NCBI GenBank assembly: GCA_002914805.1
Contig: JXTB01000255.1
Span: forward strand, 480,512 to 544,511
DNA length: 64,000 nucleotides
Origin: Parasponia andersonii
Taxonomy: Eukaryota; Streptophyta; Magnoliopsida; Rosales; Cannabaceae
Reading direction: 5' to 3'
Shown here one piece after another: positions 30,122 to 42,100 of the stretch. The notes below the pieces were generated by a model. The model saw only the letters and a program-made list of their open reading frames with translations, was not told where the DNA came from and did not search any database. A program made the translations under genes and the position numbers. Position 1 is the first letter of the stretch, and each line of letters opens with the position of its first letter.

Positions 30122-31318
30122 TCAGCAATTCTGGAGAGAAGAAAGCCATTGTTCCAAGTTCTTCTTGCTTTCTGCAAATAAAGCAAAATGCAGCACAATC
30201 AGCACCAATGATTACATTTCAAAAATAAGATTGAACACACCATATCTATTAGTGTTTTTTAGGCTTACAATTCCCCAAAATTAAGAAAAATGCTAAGGAG
30301 AAAACAATGGACACTAGAAACTTATCTACTTAGCACAATTTGACAGATCTTTCAAACTGTGAATCAAAGGGAACAAAATACAAGAAATTTTAGAAAAGAG
30401 CTAAGGGGCCTGTGCGAATATCCCAGATTTCACTCTCTAAAATCAACATCTCTACATGAAAAAGGGTCCATAACCAAATAATTAGCCTCTCTTACATTGC
30501 AATACATCACAAACCCAGTAACCCCAATTGCTGACATTAGCAATCGAAATGTTTACAATGAAGGGTCTGTCTCCATATTTTTAACGAATTATTAGCAACT
30601 CTGTCGAAAAACTGAAGAGAGAACTAATAAGAATAGCCAAATGGGTAAGATAGTAAATTGCACCACTGAATCAAGAAGCAGAATGCCCTCTAAAGAGGCA
30701 TCCAACCACAAGAAGGTATAAAGTCCAAACAATTTCAAATTAAGGTAAACAACTTCGGAATCAGACTATGTATCAGGGTTAAGATTTATCATACACCACA
30801 AAGGATATCAAGTATAATGTCAATCAATTCTTATAGTACAAGTCTTTTGACTTACCAGCTGAATACACATCAGGAATAATCCCAACTGCGTTCAAAATAT
30901 TGTTCTTTGTATCTGCCACCATCTCCTCAAGGCCACGCCCATAGCATGGAACAAGCACAGCAAAACTGTTGTCAGAATCATCATCGCTCTGAAACCCAGG
31001 TCCATGAGGCTCCAACCATCCAACTGACCAATCCGAGTCATCGGATTCTGAACCAGAAACACATCCGCCATCCGATGGCACAAGAACAACATCATATTCC
31101 CGGTCGATCTTCCGCTCTTCCCGACTATGCCATTTTCGCTTCACTCTTCTAGATGATGAGGCCACATTCGCCCTCTGAACCAAAGGAAACTTCAGAGTAT
31201 CAGATTCCCAAGTACCCGAGTCGGGTGCAGAACTTAAAGAAGAGCCATTAGATAGTCTTGGCTCTTGATGCTTTCCACTCCACAACCACCATGAAAGATT
31301 GGTAAATGCCACAGCCAT
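30122..31318 (-). CDS. Small conserved plant protein of unknown function, 2 coding exons
   Basis: Exon 1 is 31318-30856 and exon 2 is 30171-30122, joined with a phase-1 split codon to 170 residues. A start six codons earlier (31336) is possible, but MAVAFTNLSWWLWSG looks like the natural beginning. Visible features are a Trp-rich N-terminus (SWWLWSG), a basic patch (RRVKRKWHSREERK) at about 60-75, and an acidic Trp-containing segment (SESDDSDWSVGWLEPHGPG, FQSDDDSDNSF). The end is a predicted amphipathic helix (ESKKNLEQWLSSLQNC). I know this pattern as a conserved plant protein without a known role, but cannot name the family. The second exon was found by its splice acceptor (TTTGCAG) and in-frame stop. 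A non-coding leader with an intron ending near 31399 is likely. What it does is not known. Confidence 0.75.
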
Positions 31319-31336
31319 AATTTCACTCAAAACCAA

Positions 31337-32560
31337 CTGGAGCTAATTCAAGAGGTTCTGAAACTCTGAATAATCGAAGTTCAGGGTGGAGTTTCTGCCT
31401 GTTATATCAATTTGTAATAAGAACACATCGATCAATGAACAGGGCATTCATGTAACAATATTTAAAGCATGCGTACAAAAATTTATATATGCAATTTCAG
31501 TGAAAGGAATTGATGAATGATGTTCACATGAACAAAAACAAAATGATAACTGTTTATAGCAAAAGCTATGGCCTTTAATGGAAAAAAGTAATGAGTTTAT
31601 ATAGTTGCTAAACTACCAGAGAATATATGAGAAGAAAGATCAAAAGGTCTTCATCTTTATCTCTGATTCAAGACTAAGACTACCAGGATATGAAATCTCT
31701 TGCTTAGGCCTTAACAATAATTTCCAACATTCAACAGAAATTTCTGTTTTTCCCTTTTTTACTCCATAATTTTAAGAAGAAACAAGAAGAATATTGAAAA
31801 AGAACTATATAAAATATTTGTGAATTAAATGAACGAGATCCTCATTAGAGCCAAATACACGGCAAAAAGATTTTGCTCTTCAAAAACCAACTTTCCAAAC
31901 GCAAAAGTTATGGATTTACCAAATATAGACATGTCAATGTACAATGAATGCAACAAACTGGGAAGATGCAGTGCAAGAGTTAATTAGCAAAAACCAAAAA
32001 AATAAATAAAATCCATTATATAACTTAACCCTTCAAAACAAACCCAGCTGACAGAGAATACAAACCGATTTAGGAGAAAATAGGAAAAACCCACGTTTCA
32101 TAGAAGAATTTCGAATCAAAATTGGTAAATCATCTCAAACATATTATTAAATATCACAAATATAAATTTCTATACACAAAAACAAAAATAAAAATAGAGG
32201 CTTTTCAATTCTTTTTTTTTTTCCTCATAAATTTTTTTTCCCCTTATTTTCCAAAGAATGGTTTTTGAAACTTTGTTTACCCATTGAAATCCAAATAAAT
32301 ACCCAAAGAAAAAACTCCTAAAATTCCTTTCTTGTCATTGAAACTTGAAATTTTGAATACCAAAGGGAGATTCTGAGTACCTCATCCAAAAATAATAATA
32401 AGAATAAGACGAGACAGTTTAATCCAAATACCTTGAACCCAAAAACTTAAGATCGTTTAGAAGAATTCAATCCAAATTGGGAAAACGGTTTTCATCTCGC
32501 TTCACTCGTAAGATTACCCACTTCAAGCAAATATTTATATGTGGAATTAGCGAAAGAGCC
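31337..32560 (-). other. Probable 5' leader intron and promoter of the small gene
   Basis: On the minus strand a good acceptor (GATATAACAG) ends just upstream of the leader at about 31399. The remaining DNA up to about 32500 is AT-rich and non-coding, as expected for a long 5' UTR intron. The GC-rich spot at 32557-32575 (GAGCCCGGGCGCCGGG) may mark the core promoter. This is inference. Confidence 0.4.
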
Positions 32561-33405
32561 CGGGCGCCGGGTCCCATCAAATATTTATAAACAAAATATT
32601 AAAAAAAAAAACAAAAACAGAAAAGAAAAGAAAGAAAACCAGAGACTCGGAGAATATAATATAAAATATGAGGACATTACATATCCTTAAAAGAACAAAA
32701 AATGAGGACATTATGGATCTTCACGTCGCCACGTGGCATAAGTTTGATTATGATCATCCGAATAAAATGGATTTTTTTAAAAAAATTTGTGTATGTGTTT
32801 TTTTTTTTTCCCCCAATAATTGATATCAATTTTATTTATCTGGATGTGGGACGTAACTTATTTTCAATTTGTCTCATAAACAACAATAATAATAATAAGA
32901 TGAAGTGAAAGTTGGCGGCCAAATTTGGGGTTGGAGGCGTGTAGGTCACCTTGGCATTGACAATTGACTCCTTCTATGGTCTAATATGGGCGTTTGCGTA
33001 TGCATGCAGCTCAAGTAACTCTCCATTCTCCAAATATCCAAACCAAAACCCATTTGCCTCGAAATTCCTTCTCTCAATATAGTTTTTGCTTTTAGCCAAT
33101 GAGTTTCTTCAACGAGGCCTCTCTAATTATGATAATCATCGTCTATTTAATATTATTTGAAAAAAAATAAAAATATAGACTTACTCGATTAATTCAAACA
33201 TTTTACATACAATTACTTTCTAGCTAGTTGTTTGATAGCGTCTAATTAACTTGTTCAAAGAGAAGACACAAAGAGAAGATGGTCAACTAATAATATTCCT
33301 AAGTTGAAGCCTTGAAGGTGAAGGTGTGCTCTCTTTGTAGCCAATCCAAGCCTTAAAAATATATTGAGGCCAATTTTTGAGTTATCATCCACATCCATAT
33401 AGATG
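32561..33405. other. Intergenic, no gene recognised
   Basis: AT-rich DNA. No gene or delimited repeat was seen up to the target-site duplication of the LTR element. Confidence 0.45.
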
Positions 33406-33410
33406 ATGAT

Positions 33411-34220
33411 TGTGAGATTCGTTCCCAAATCATACACCACGTGGACGATTAAGTGACAGAACAGGTCACAAACGGGGCACACCGTCCGATACGTGTCCAG
33501 AGTGGCTAGTTTAAGGCCACACGAGTCGCACGTGGTACCATATAGGCCATTGGGCTGTCCGAGGCTACGGCCGAGCCCATCCCAAACTCTGGATGGACTC
33601 GGCCCAGTCCGATTCTTACCTCGATAGATGGGGGTCGGAAGCCCCAAGGATCTTCCACCAGAGTACAATGGGAAGCAACTCACAGCTCCAGACTCAAACA
33701 AAGTATTTAATGCGATCTTGAGTAGGTGTGCGCATGGGACAAACCGTCCTGACAGAACGGCGATTTGTCCAAATCTCGCCCCTGACAGACTTGAGCCATA
33801 GGGGACAGTAGAAACTAGGCTACAGCAGTATAGGGAGAATCACGGTAATCTCGGCCCGTGACCTCTGGAGTAAGTCTTGATGAAAAATATACTCGGTCCT
33901 GGGATTGAGAACCAGGAAGTTCACAATTTCAGAACTATATATATGAGCCATGCGTTCCCAAAAAGGAGGCATGTACGTATACAAAAAGAAACATTTGAAA
34001 AGATACACATATACGAAGAAACACTAAATCTTTGCTACCCTGAGTCAAAGATAACCAGCTGACTTAAGCATCGGAGAGTCTTTGCAGGTGGCCTCCCCCG
34101 CCTCTCCGATCTTGCCCGAAGTCAAAAGTTTTTTGGGATAGCGAGGACACGTGGACAGTTGGAGGATACAACACCGGCAGTTTAGAGACATGTGGACAGC
34201 AGGTGAAAACTGCTCCAACA
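33411..34220 (+). repeat. LTR 1 of the three-LTR element
   Basis: Starts TGTGAGATTCG, slightly diverged from the other two (TGTGGGACCCG), and ends CTCCAACA. A TATA-like ACTATATATATGAG lies near 33933. CACGTG G-boxes lie at 33438, 33529 and 34148. Confidence 0.93.
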
Positions 34221-34469
34221 GTTTGGCGCCGTCTGTGGGAAATGCGGCTTTTATGGAGGGGGAGCCGAAGAGTTTTTTCCTGGAAAAGGGCGGAGCAAGG
34301 AAGACCGAACCATCAGAATTTCGAAATTTAAAAAAATTTTGTGACATGGGATGGTGTGCCTCCACGTCGGAAATGGGAGAGCCACGTATATCCCTCAAAT
34401 TGGAAGAACGGAGAAACGATTTCCCCACTTGATGGATACGAATCCATCAAGTAGGGAAATGGGGACAGT
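34221..34469 (+). other. Interior 1 of the three-LTR element: PBS, hairpin and purine tract
   Basis: The primer-binding site is at 34221-34243 (TTTGGCGCCGTCTGTGGGA); the TGGCGCC start suggests a tRNA ending in GGCGCCA. A perfect 11-bp stem (ACTTGATGGAT / ATCCATCAAGT, 34427-34437 and 34442-34452) with an ACGA loop stands just before the purine tract. There is no coding capacity beyond 93 codons of low credibility. Confidence 0.88.
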
Positions 34470-35278
34470 TGTGGGACCCGTTCCCAAATCATACACCACG
34501 TGGACGATTAAGTGGCAGAACAGGTCATAAACGGGGCACACCGTCTGACACGTGTCCAGAGTGATTAGTTAAAAACCACGCGAGTCGTACGTGGTACCAC
34601 ATAAGCCATTGAGCTGTCCGAGGCTAGGGCCGAGCCCATCCCAGACCCTGGATGGACTCGGCCCAGTCCGATTCTTATCTCGACAGTTGGGGGGTCGGAA
34701 GCCCCAAGGGTCTTCCACCAGAGTATAATGGGAAGCAACTCACGGCTCCAGACCCAGACAGAGCATTTAATGCGATCTTGAGTAGTGTGTGCATGGGACA
34801 AACCATCCTGACAGAATGACGATTTGTCCAAATCTCGACCCTGACAGACTCGAGCCATAGGTGATGGCGGAAATTAGGCTACAGTGGTGTAGGGAGAATC
34901 ACGGTAATCTCGGCCCGTGACCTCTGGAGTAAATCTTGATGAAAAAGGTATTCGGTCTTGGGATTGAGAACTAGGAGGTTCACAATTTCAGGACTATATA
35001 TATGAGCCATGCATCCTCAAAAAGGAGGCATGTACGCATACAAAAAGAAACATTTGAAAAGATACACATATACAAAGAAACACTAAATCTTTGCTACCTT
35101 GAGCCAAAGATAACCAGCTAACTTAAGCATCGGAGAGTCTTTGCAGGTGGCCTCCTCCGCCTCTCCGATCTTGCCCGAAGTCAAAGCTCTTTGGGATAGC
35201 GAGGATACGTGGACAGTTGGAGGATACAACACCGGTAATTCAGAGATACGTGGACAGTTAGTGAAAACCACTCCAACA
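34470..35278 (+). repeat. LTR 2 (shared middle LTR) of the three-LTR element
   Basis: Starts TGTGGGACCCG and ends CTCCAACA. It is directly preceded by a purine tract and directly followed by a primer-binding site, so it serves as the 3' LTR of one unit and the 5' LTR of the next. Confidence 0.93.
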
Positions 35279-35527
35279 GTTTGGCGCCGTCTGTGGGAAA
35301 TACAGCTTTTATGGAGGGGGAACCGAAGAGTTTTTTCCTGGAAAATGGCAGAGCAAGGAAGACCGAACCGTCAGAATTTCAAAATTTTAAAAATTTTTGT
35401 GACATGGAATGACGTGCCTCCACGTCGACAATGGGGGAGCCACGTGTATCCCTCAAATTGGAAGAACGGAGAAACGATTTCCCCACTTGATGGATACGAA
35501 TCCATCAAGTAGGGAAATGGGGGCGGT
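35279..35527 (+). other. Interior 2 of the three-LTR element
   Basis: Same length (249 bp) and layout as interior 1: primer-binding site at 35279-35300, hairpin stems at 35485-35495 and 35500-35510 without a change, then AGGGAAATGGGGGCGG. The hairpin is identical in both copies. Confidence 0.88.
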
Positions 35528-36337
35528 TGTGGGACCCGTTTCCAAATCATACACCACGTGGACGATTAAGTGGCAGAGCAGGTTATAAACGGGGCACACC
35601 ATCCGACACGTGTCCAGAGTGACTAGTTAAAAGCCACATGAGTCTCATGTGGTACCGCATAGGCCATTGGATTGTCCGAGGCTATGGCTGAGCCCATCCT
35701 AGACCCTAGATGGACTCGGCTCAGTCCGATTCTTATCTCGACAGCTAGGGGTCGGAATCCCCAAGGGTCTTTCACCAGAGTACAATAGGAAGCAACTCAC
35801 AGCTCCAGACCCAGACAGAGCATTTAATGTGATCTTAAGTAGGTGTGCGCATTGGACAAATCGTCTTGACAGAACGGTGATTTGTCCAAATCTTGCCCCT
35901 GACAGACTCAAGCCATAGGGTACGGCGAAAACTAGGCTACAGCGGTGCAGGGAGAATCACGGTAATCTCGACCTGTGACCTCTGGAGTAAGTCTTGATGA
36001 AAAAGGTACTCGGTCTTGAGATTGAGAACCAGGAGGTTCACAATTTCAGGACTATATATATGAGCCATGCGTCCTCAGAAAAGAGGCAAGTATGCATACA
36101 AAAAGAAACATTTGAAAAGATACACATATACGAATAAACACTAAATCTTTGCTACCCTGAGCCAAAGATAACCAGCTGACTTAAGCATCGGAAAGTCTTT
36201 GCAGGTGGCCTACCCCACCTCTCCGATCTTGCCCGAAGTCAAAAGCTCTTTGGGATAGCGAGGACACGTGGATAATTGGAGGATACAATACCGACAATTC
36301 AGAGACACGTGGACAGCTAGTGAAAACTGCTCCAACA
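35528..36337 (+). repeat. LTR 3 of the three-LTR element
   Basis: Starts TGTGGGACCCG and ends CTCCAACA at 36337, followed by the ATGAC half of the target-site duplication. It has four CACGTG G-boxes, the most of the three LTRs. Confidence 0.93.
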
Positions 36338-36342
36338 ATGAC

Positions 36343-39159
36343 AATAGCAAGAACCATTTTGCTATGTTGTCTCTATAAGAAGCCTAAAAAGCAATGGTGT
36401 CCACAAAAATTCTCCCCTTAGGAACCCATCTCATTTGGGATTTTGACACATATCCTATTATTATCGTCTTTTTTTGAAGGGAACATCCTATTGTTATCTT
36501 AGCTTCTTCAAACTCAATCATTCATGAAAGTGACAATTTAGTGCTCCATGAACCAACCAACAGCAACACTCCACGTGGTTTTGTATTCACTTGACAAGGA
36601 CAACCAAGTTCCACCAAATTGTCAATTATTTGGTTTCATAATAAGCTTTTGTGGGTATAAGTTAACTTTAGCCCCAAAATTAAAAATAAATAAATAACTG
36701 TGAGTATGTGATGTGTATGACAACCTAGCAAGAAAAGGCCTATCAACTTCTTGGCCTTTGAATAAAATATGTTTCTTTTATAACGAATAAAATAGGCTGT
36801 GCATGGGACCAACCAACACAATTATGTTTTGAACGCGCAATTATAGAACCTGTTTGGGGTTTAAATGTTTAATGGTTAGTTACATTTGTTGGCCAGTATT
36901 GATTGGTTTGCCTAAATAATTAACGAATAAATAATAAGGACATTCATTCAAGTTAGAGAAAACTACTCTTGTGTCTAAGTGGAAGGTTTATATTGTAGTT
37001 TTAAAATAACAAATAAATAAAAGAAAAATAAATCATGTATTATGATGTTTAGGAACATTCTTCATAGAGAAAATTAAAACAGTAGGACAGAAAAGATATA
37101 ATAAGTCCACTCAAAAAAATATATATATAATAAGGGATATAAACTAATAACACAGAATCTACTAGGATTATCTAGAATTTTCTTAAAATTAAAAATTAAA
37201 AATATAGACACAAGCAACAACTACTTCCATAATGCTAAGATCTGTTTGGCCTATGGGATAAATTACAGAAAAAATTCGACGTACACTTCATTTTTATCCT
37301 TCCCAATAATGTACCATAATCTAACTTTGTAATATCATTAATTCTCAACATTATGCACTTAGTGACATATCCATCACTACTATTCAAATTGAGTTTTATG
37401 TTATAGGAATTATTTTCCTTTTTTAATCCTTACGTGATAGAAAGTTAGAAATTATATATTTAGGTGCTAGTACATAGAGATTTTTTTTTTAATTAGATTG
37501 TTCAGAAAATAAATGTTATCACTTGATTATCACTGGTATTTGTTCTAAAGTATTTAAATATAATTATTAAATAGTAATCTAACAATAAATATTAGTTTTT
37601 TTATCTATTTATTTAGCTATATTTATCATATTGTTACGGTAGGCATCAACAGAATACGTGTCTGAATATCAGTCATTTAAAAATCAAAGAATACGTAACT
37701 CTAATAAGAAAAAAAATTAAACGAAAATTTAGCATCTCATAAATGTTCGCCAATTACTGATATTGTACTTTTTGTGTTGTATTTTGATATTTCCCCTGCA
37801 ACTAATGGTCATGTAATTTATTCTGTAATTCTTTTATTTTATTTTTGTCTTTTGTTTTTAAAACGTACGATGAAAAATATTATAGTGAGAACATCTTTAT
37901 GATTCATTTTGTTTTTTCAAATAAAAATTTGCAGATAAACCTAAGTTTTTTATTTTACATATAGTAGCAACAAATTTGTTATAAAATAGATGTACACACT
38001 AATGACAGGCATATACTATCTACAGAGGTCCAATAAGTTGGTTTGCTGAAGAAGCCTAATGACTAGACTTTTTTTCGGGTGGGTTGAGTCAGATACCACC
38101 GGATCCGGAGTCAAAGACCGAGCTTTTATTTTTATTTTTATTTTATTTTTTTAAGACTTATTTTTAGCAATCAAATTTTAGACCAATCATAATTTGGCGC
38201 TCTGCCTGGTTAAATGTCTCATTTAAGGAACCCAACTTATCAAAGTTTCTTAATAATTTGGCACTTTTCTGCCGGTAAGACGTTAAAATTTGACTGAATG
38301 TATTACATTTTATTATAGTTGGAAAAATTACAAGGTAATTTGATACATGACCATCTTATGGGATATCATAAAAAAAGGGCACTATTTTTAGCCTTTTAAC
38401 AAAAAAAAAAAACTCAGGTTCTTTCATTAATATTTATTTATGTTTTTATATCAAATGTTAAAATTGGAATTTAAAATTATTGTAAAAACATTTTTTCCCT
38501 TTAAAATTGTCTATAACATCCACAAAAATAGTCAAAAATAACTATCTAGACAAAAAAAAAATCTATAATCTTTTAAGAATCTATCATAATAACTTTCAAA
38601 GAGACATGTTTTTTTTTGAATTTTATTATATGATTTCAAAAGTTAAAAATATTTTCTTTCAAAATTAATGGTTTTTGCTTTTTAAATTTTATTGTTTTTA
38701 ATATATGTTCTTTTATCTACTAATTTTAATTAGTTTGAAATTTAATTATGTATAAAATATGTCTTAAAGTTTTAAAAATTAATGTATTTTGGTAAACTCA
38801 GTGGACAAAATTGGCCTTTGACTCAAAAAAAGTATAAATTTATCACAAATTTCAAATTTGAAAGTGAATATTGATAATAACAAAAAAAAATATAAAGTAA
38901 AGTACTGAAAAATAAAAATGTAATTATGCAATTAGAAAATAAGGATATTTTATCTATGTATTTATGCGATGCATTCCGTCAAGTTTTGACGTTTCACTAA
39001 CGAAAAAGGACTAAGTTGGGAATAATTTGATAGATTGGTGCCTGAAATAAGATTCGGTGTAGTTCAGGGGTTGAAAATGTGTTTTTGGAAAACAAAACAA
39101 AACAAAACCCCAAGTGAAAGCGGGGTTTAACGCATAAGCCGCCGTGGTGGAGCTCGAGC
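36343..39159. other. Intergenic and promoter of the argininosuccinate lyase gene, no gene seen
   Basis: This is a long AT-rich stretch with many A and T runs. No open frame has a recognisable relative, and no clear repeat ends were found. The last 150 bases rise in GC content before the ATG at 39160. TATA-like strings are too common here to assign one. Confidence 0.5.
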
Positions 39160-42100
39160 ATGGAGTCCATAGCCCATTGCTCTGGAACACCCACCTCGCT
39201 CTTCTCTTTCTCCTCCACCACCAAGCTCTCCGCTTCCACCTCTCTTTCCTCTCTCCCTTTGGCTCACCATAGAGCAATGTCCAGGAGAGACGTCATTTGC
39301 GCCTCCCAAACCCTAGCCGATGTTTCGGCCCTCAAGCCGGACGAGCCCAAGGAGAACAAGCTCTGGGGAGGTCGATTTGAGGAGAGCGTCACCGATGCCG
39401 TCGAGAGGTTCACTGAGTCCATTTCCTTCGATAAGGCCTTATATAAGCATGATATTATGGGCAGTCGAGCTCATGCTTCCATGCTCGCCAAACAGGTTAT
39501 GTATTTATTTATTATTTGCGGCCATTTGTTTGGTTGGACAGTTGGGCTAAGTATTGTGCTTGCCTTCTGGGTTTGTTTGGTTGTGGAGAAATGTAATGGG
39601 AATTTGGAAAATGATCGACCTTGTGGAATTGCTTAACGGGCTTTTTGTTTTGATTCAAGTTGATGGTTTTGTTAATAGATGAATTAACGTGTATGCGGGG
39701 TCGTGATTATGAGTGTTTGCCTTCAGGTTTTGTTTGGTTGGTGCAGAAATATGATGGGTAATTGGAAATGGTTGACTTTATTCAATTGTTAAATGGGTTC
39801 TCTGTTTGATTCAAGTTTATGTTTTTTTTTATGGATGAATTAACGGGCATGGAATTTTGAGTTTTCTTATTATCTTAATTTGATTGGTTTGATTAGGATA
39901 TGCAATTATGCTTAATGTTCTTTCGTGTTTCAGTTTATCCTTATTCTTTTTTTTTTTTTTTTTAAGGTTTCTTTATCTATTTACCGCCTTTTTAATTATC
40001 AAACTAATCTTTTTTCCATCTATAATGCGCACAAGCTTGTAACAGTTTTCGTTCATGCTGGATGATAAATCATTATGTTGCAGGGATTGATCAGTGTTGG
40101 TGACAGGGATAGTATTCTTGAAGGTCTTAATGAGATAGAGAGGCTCATTGAAAATGGTGAGTTTGTCTGGAGAACTGATAGGGAGGACGTACACATGAAC
40201 ATTGAAGCTGCACTTATTGATATGATTGGAGAACCTGCAAAGAAGCTTCATACGGCTCGGAGTCGAAATGATCAAGTGTTAACTGATTTCCGTCTTTGGT
40301 GTCGTGATGCAATTGATTTGATTCTTGAACGCATTAAACATCTCCAGGTTGCGTTGGTGACATTGGCATTAAAGAATCAGGGTCTTATTGTTCCTGGTTA
40401 TACACACTTACAAAGGGCACAACCTGTTCTTCTGCAGCATCTTCTTTTAGCATTTGTTGAGCAGGTTTGTTTTTATTAACTGCTTATATTGGTAGGGAAG
40501 GATGCAGTTTCTAGAACGTCTTGGCCGCTTTTAAGAGGGTGGTAATGATAGTATGTTTTACGTTTTAGATTTTTATCTAGGAGAAGACTTATGTGAATAT
40601 CTGATTCATCTTTTGTTAGTAGAATTAAGGTGTCATGATGACACCTGCATTTAAAATGAATTGAAGAGGAGGTTTATATGTGAAATGTGGTTGTCTGTTC
40701 GTGAGATCTCACACATGAGCACAGGATACGGCTAAGTTCTTGAACCTTAGGTTACAAGCTTCTCTCCTGTTGTTTAGCTCCACTATTGTTAATCGTGGAA
40801 ATTATATTGCCTTGTAGCTTGAACGTGATGCTGGTCGTTTAGTAGACTGCAGAGTTCGTCTGAATTTCTGCCCTTTGGGTGCTTGTGCATTGGCTGGTAC
40901 TGGCCTTCCAATTGATCGGTTTATGACTGCTGAGGCATTAGGATTCACTGCTCCTATGAGTAACAGGTAACTCAAGTGGTTATTTTACATTCTGGTTTTT
41001 TCAGTGACTTATTTTTATGCATGTGAGTAGATTTATAATTACTGCTTGTGTACTGCAGCATGTAACTTCCTATCATTGATGGTCTACGGAGACTGCACAA
41101 AACTCTGTTATCCATTTAACTTATGAGCCAATTGGTTGTCCAGACCTTTAGGTGCATATGTTATAGTGTCTGTCACGGGGTCTCTTCCTTATGCACCATT
41201 TGAGGCATATCTACATCCATGTTTATTCTCTGATTTAATTAAGCATATTGTAAAGAACTATCGAAAGAGCTAAGATGGTATCTCAAGNCTCGTCTCTCTC
41301 TCTCTCAACGATTATTGATTCTAAAAGCTCATCCAAGGGGAGCAATTCCTTAATGTCGAACCTAGATTTTTGTGTAACTTACGATATATGGCTCCCTTGG
41401 ATAGCTGGGGTTAACTTCATTTATTGCAGTATTGATGCAGTGTCAGATAGAGATTTTGTCTTGGAGTTTCTGTCTGCCAACGCAATCATGGCTATTCATC
41501 TTTCCCGGCTTGGGGAAGAATGGGTACTGTGGGCATCAGAAGAGTTTGGATTTATCACTCCAAGTGACGCTGTTTCAACTGGAAGTAGTATCATGCCTCA
41601 GAAGAAAAACCCAGATCCCATGGAGCTGGTTCGTGGAAAGTCTGCTAGAGTAGTGGGAGACCTGGTTACTCTTCTCACACTCTGCAAAGGACTTCCTCTC
41701 GCTTACAATCGTGATTTGCAGGTGAAAATTCTCGCACCTGTTTATTTGCTGATACTTTTTGTTAAGATAACCTTTTGGGACAACATACTCTGACTATAAG
41801 GACAAACTTTCAATCCTGAGAATCATCACATGTGCCCTTGCAAGGGAAGGTCTGAAAGTGTCTCATGTATGCTATTGAACCTGACACAAATCATATCTTG
41901 GTCGGAGCTTTATACTTGCTTCATGCTCCATAAGTTCATACAGAATGTAACACAATCTTTTTTGTTCATTTGTGCATATTTGTTTGTACAGGTGCAATAT
42001 AGAATTCATTTCTGTGGTAATTCCTTCCTGCATTCTCTTACAATATATGTGCTTGGTTAAGAAACTTTTTCCTTTTTCTTGAGGCAGGAAGATAAGGAAC

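Larger units (their letters stand above)
33411..36337 (+). mobile_element. Coding-free LTR retroelement with three LTRs (LTR-int-LTR-int-LTR)
   Basis: Three near-identical 809-810-bp LTRs are separated by two 249-bp interiors. Each LTR starts TGTG(G/A)GA and ends CTCCAACA. Each interior starts with a primer-binding-site-like GTTTGGCGCCGTCTGTGGGA and ends with a purine tract (AGGGAAATGGGG). The interiors hold no gag or pol. The array is flanked by ATGAT (33406-33410) and ATGAC (36338-36342), a near-perfect 5-bp target-site duplication. The whole array thus behaves as one insertion. It resembles a TRIM but with LTRs several times longer than usual TRIMs. The open frames inside are antisense or short and not believable. 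Proteins for movement must come from another element. Confidence 0.93.

Noticed and set aside
33255..33701. Minus-strand 148-codon frame with a CxxC-like pattern (CDSCGLK, CPVCDLFC)
   Set aside because: It spans the LTR 1 border, lies antisense in the LTR and is broken in LTR 2 and LTR 3, so a chance zinc-finger-like pattern.
34045..35512. Frames of 93 to 127 codons within the LTRs and interiors
   Set aside because: Not conserved between the repeated units and without gag or pol motifs.
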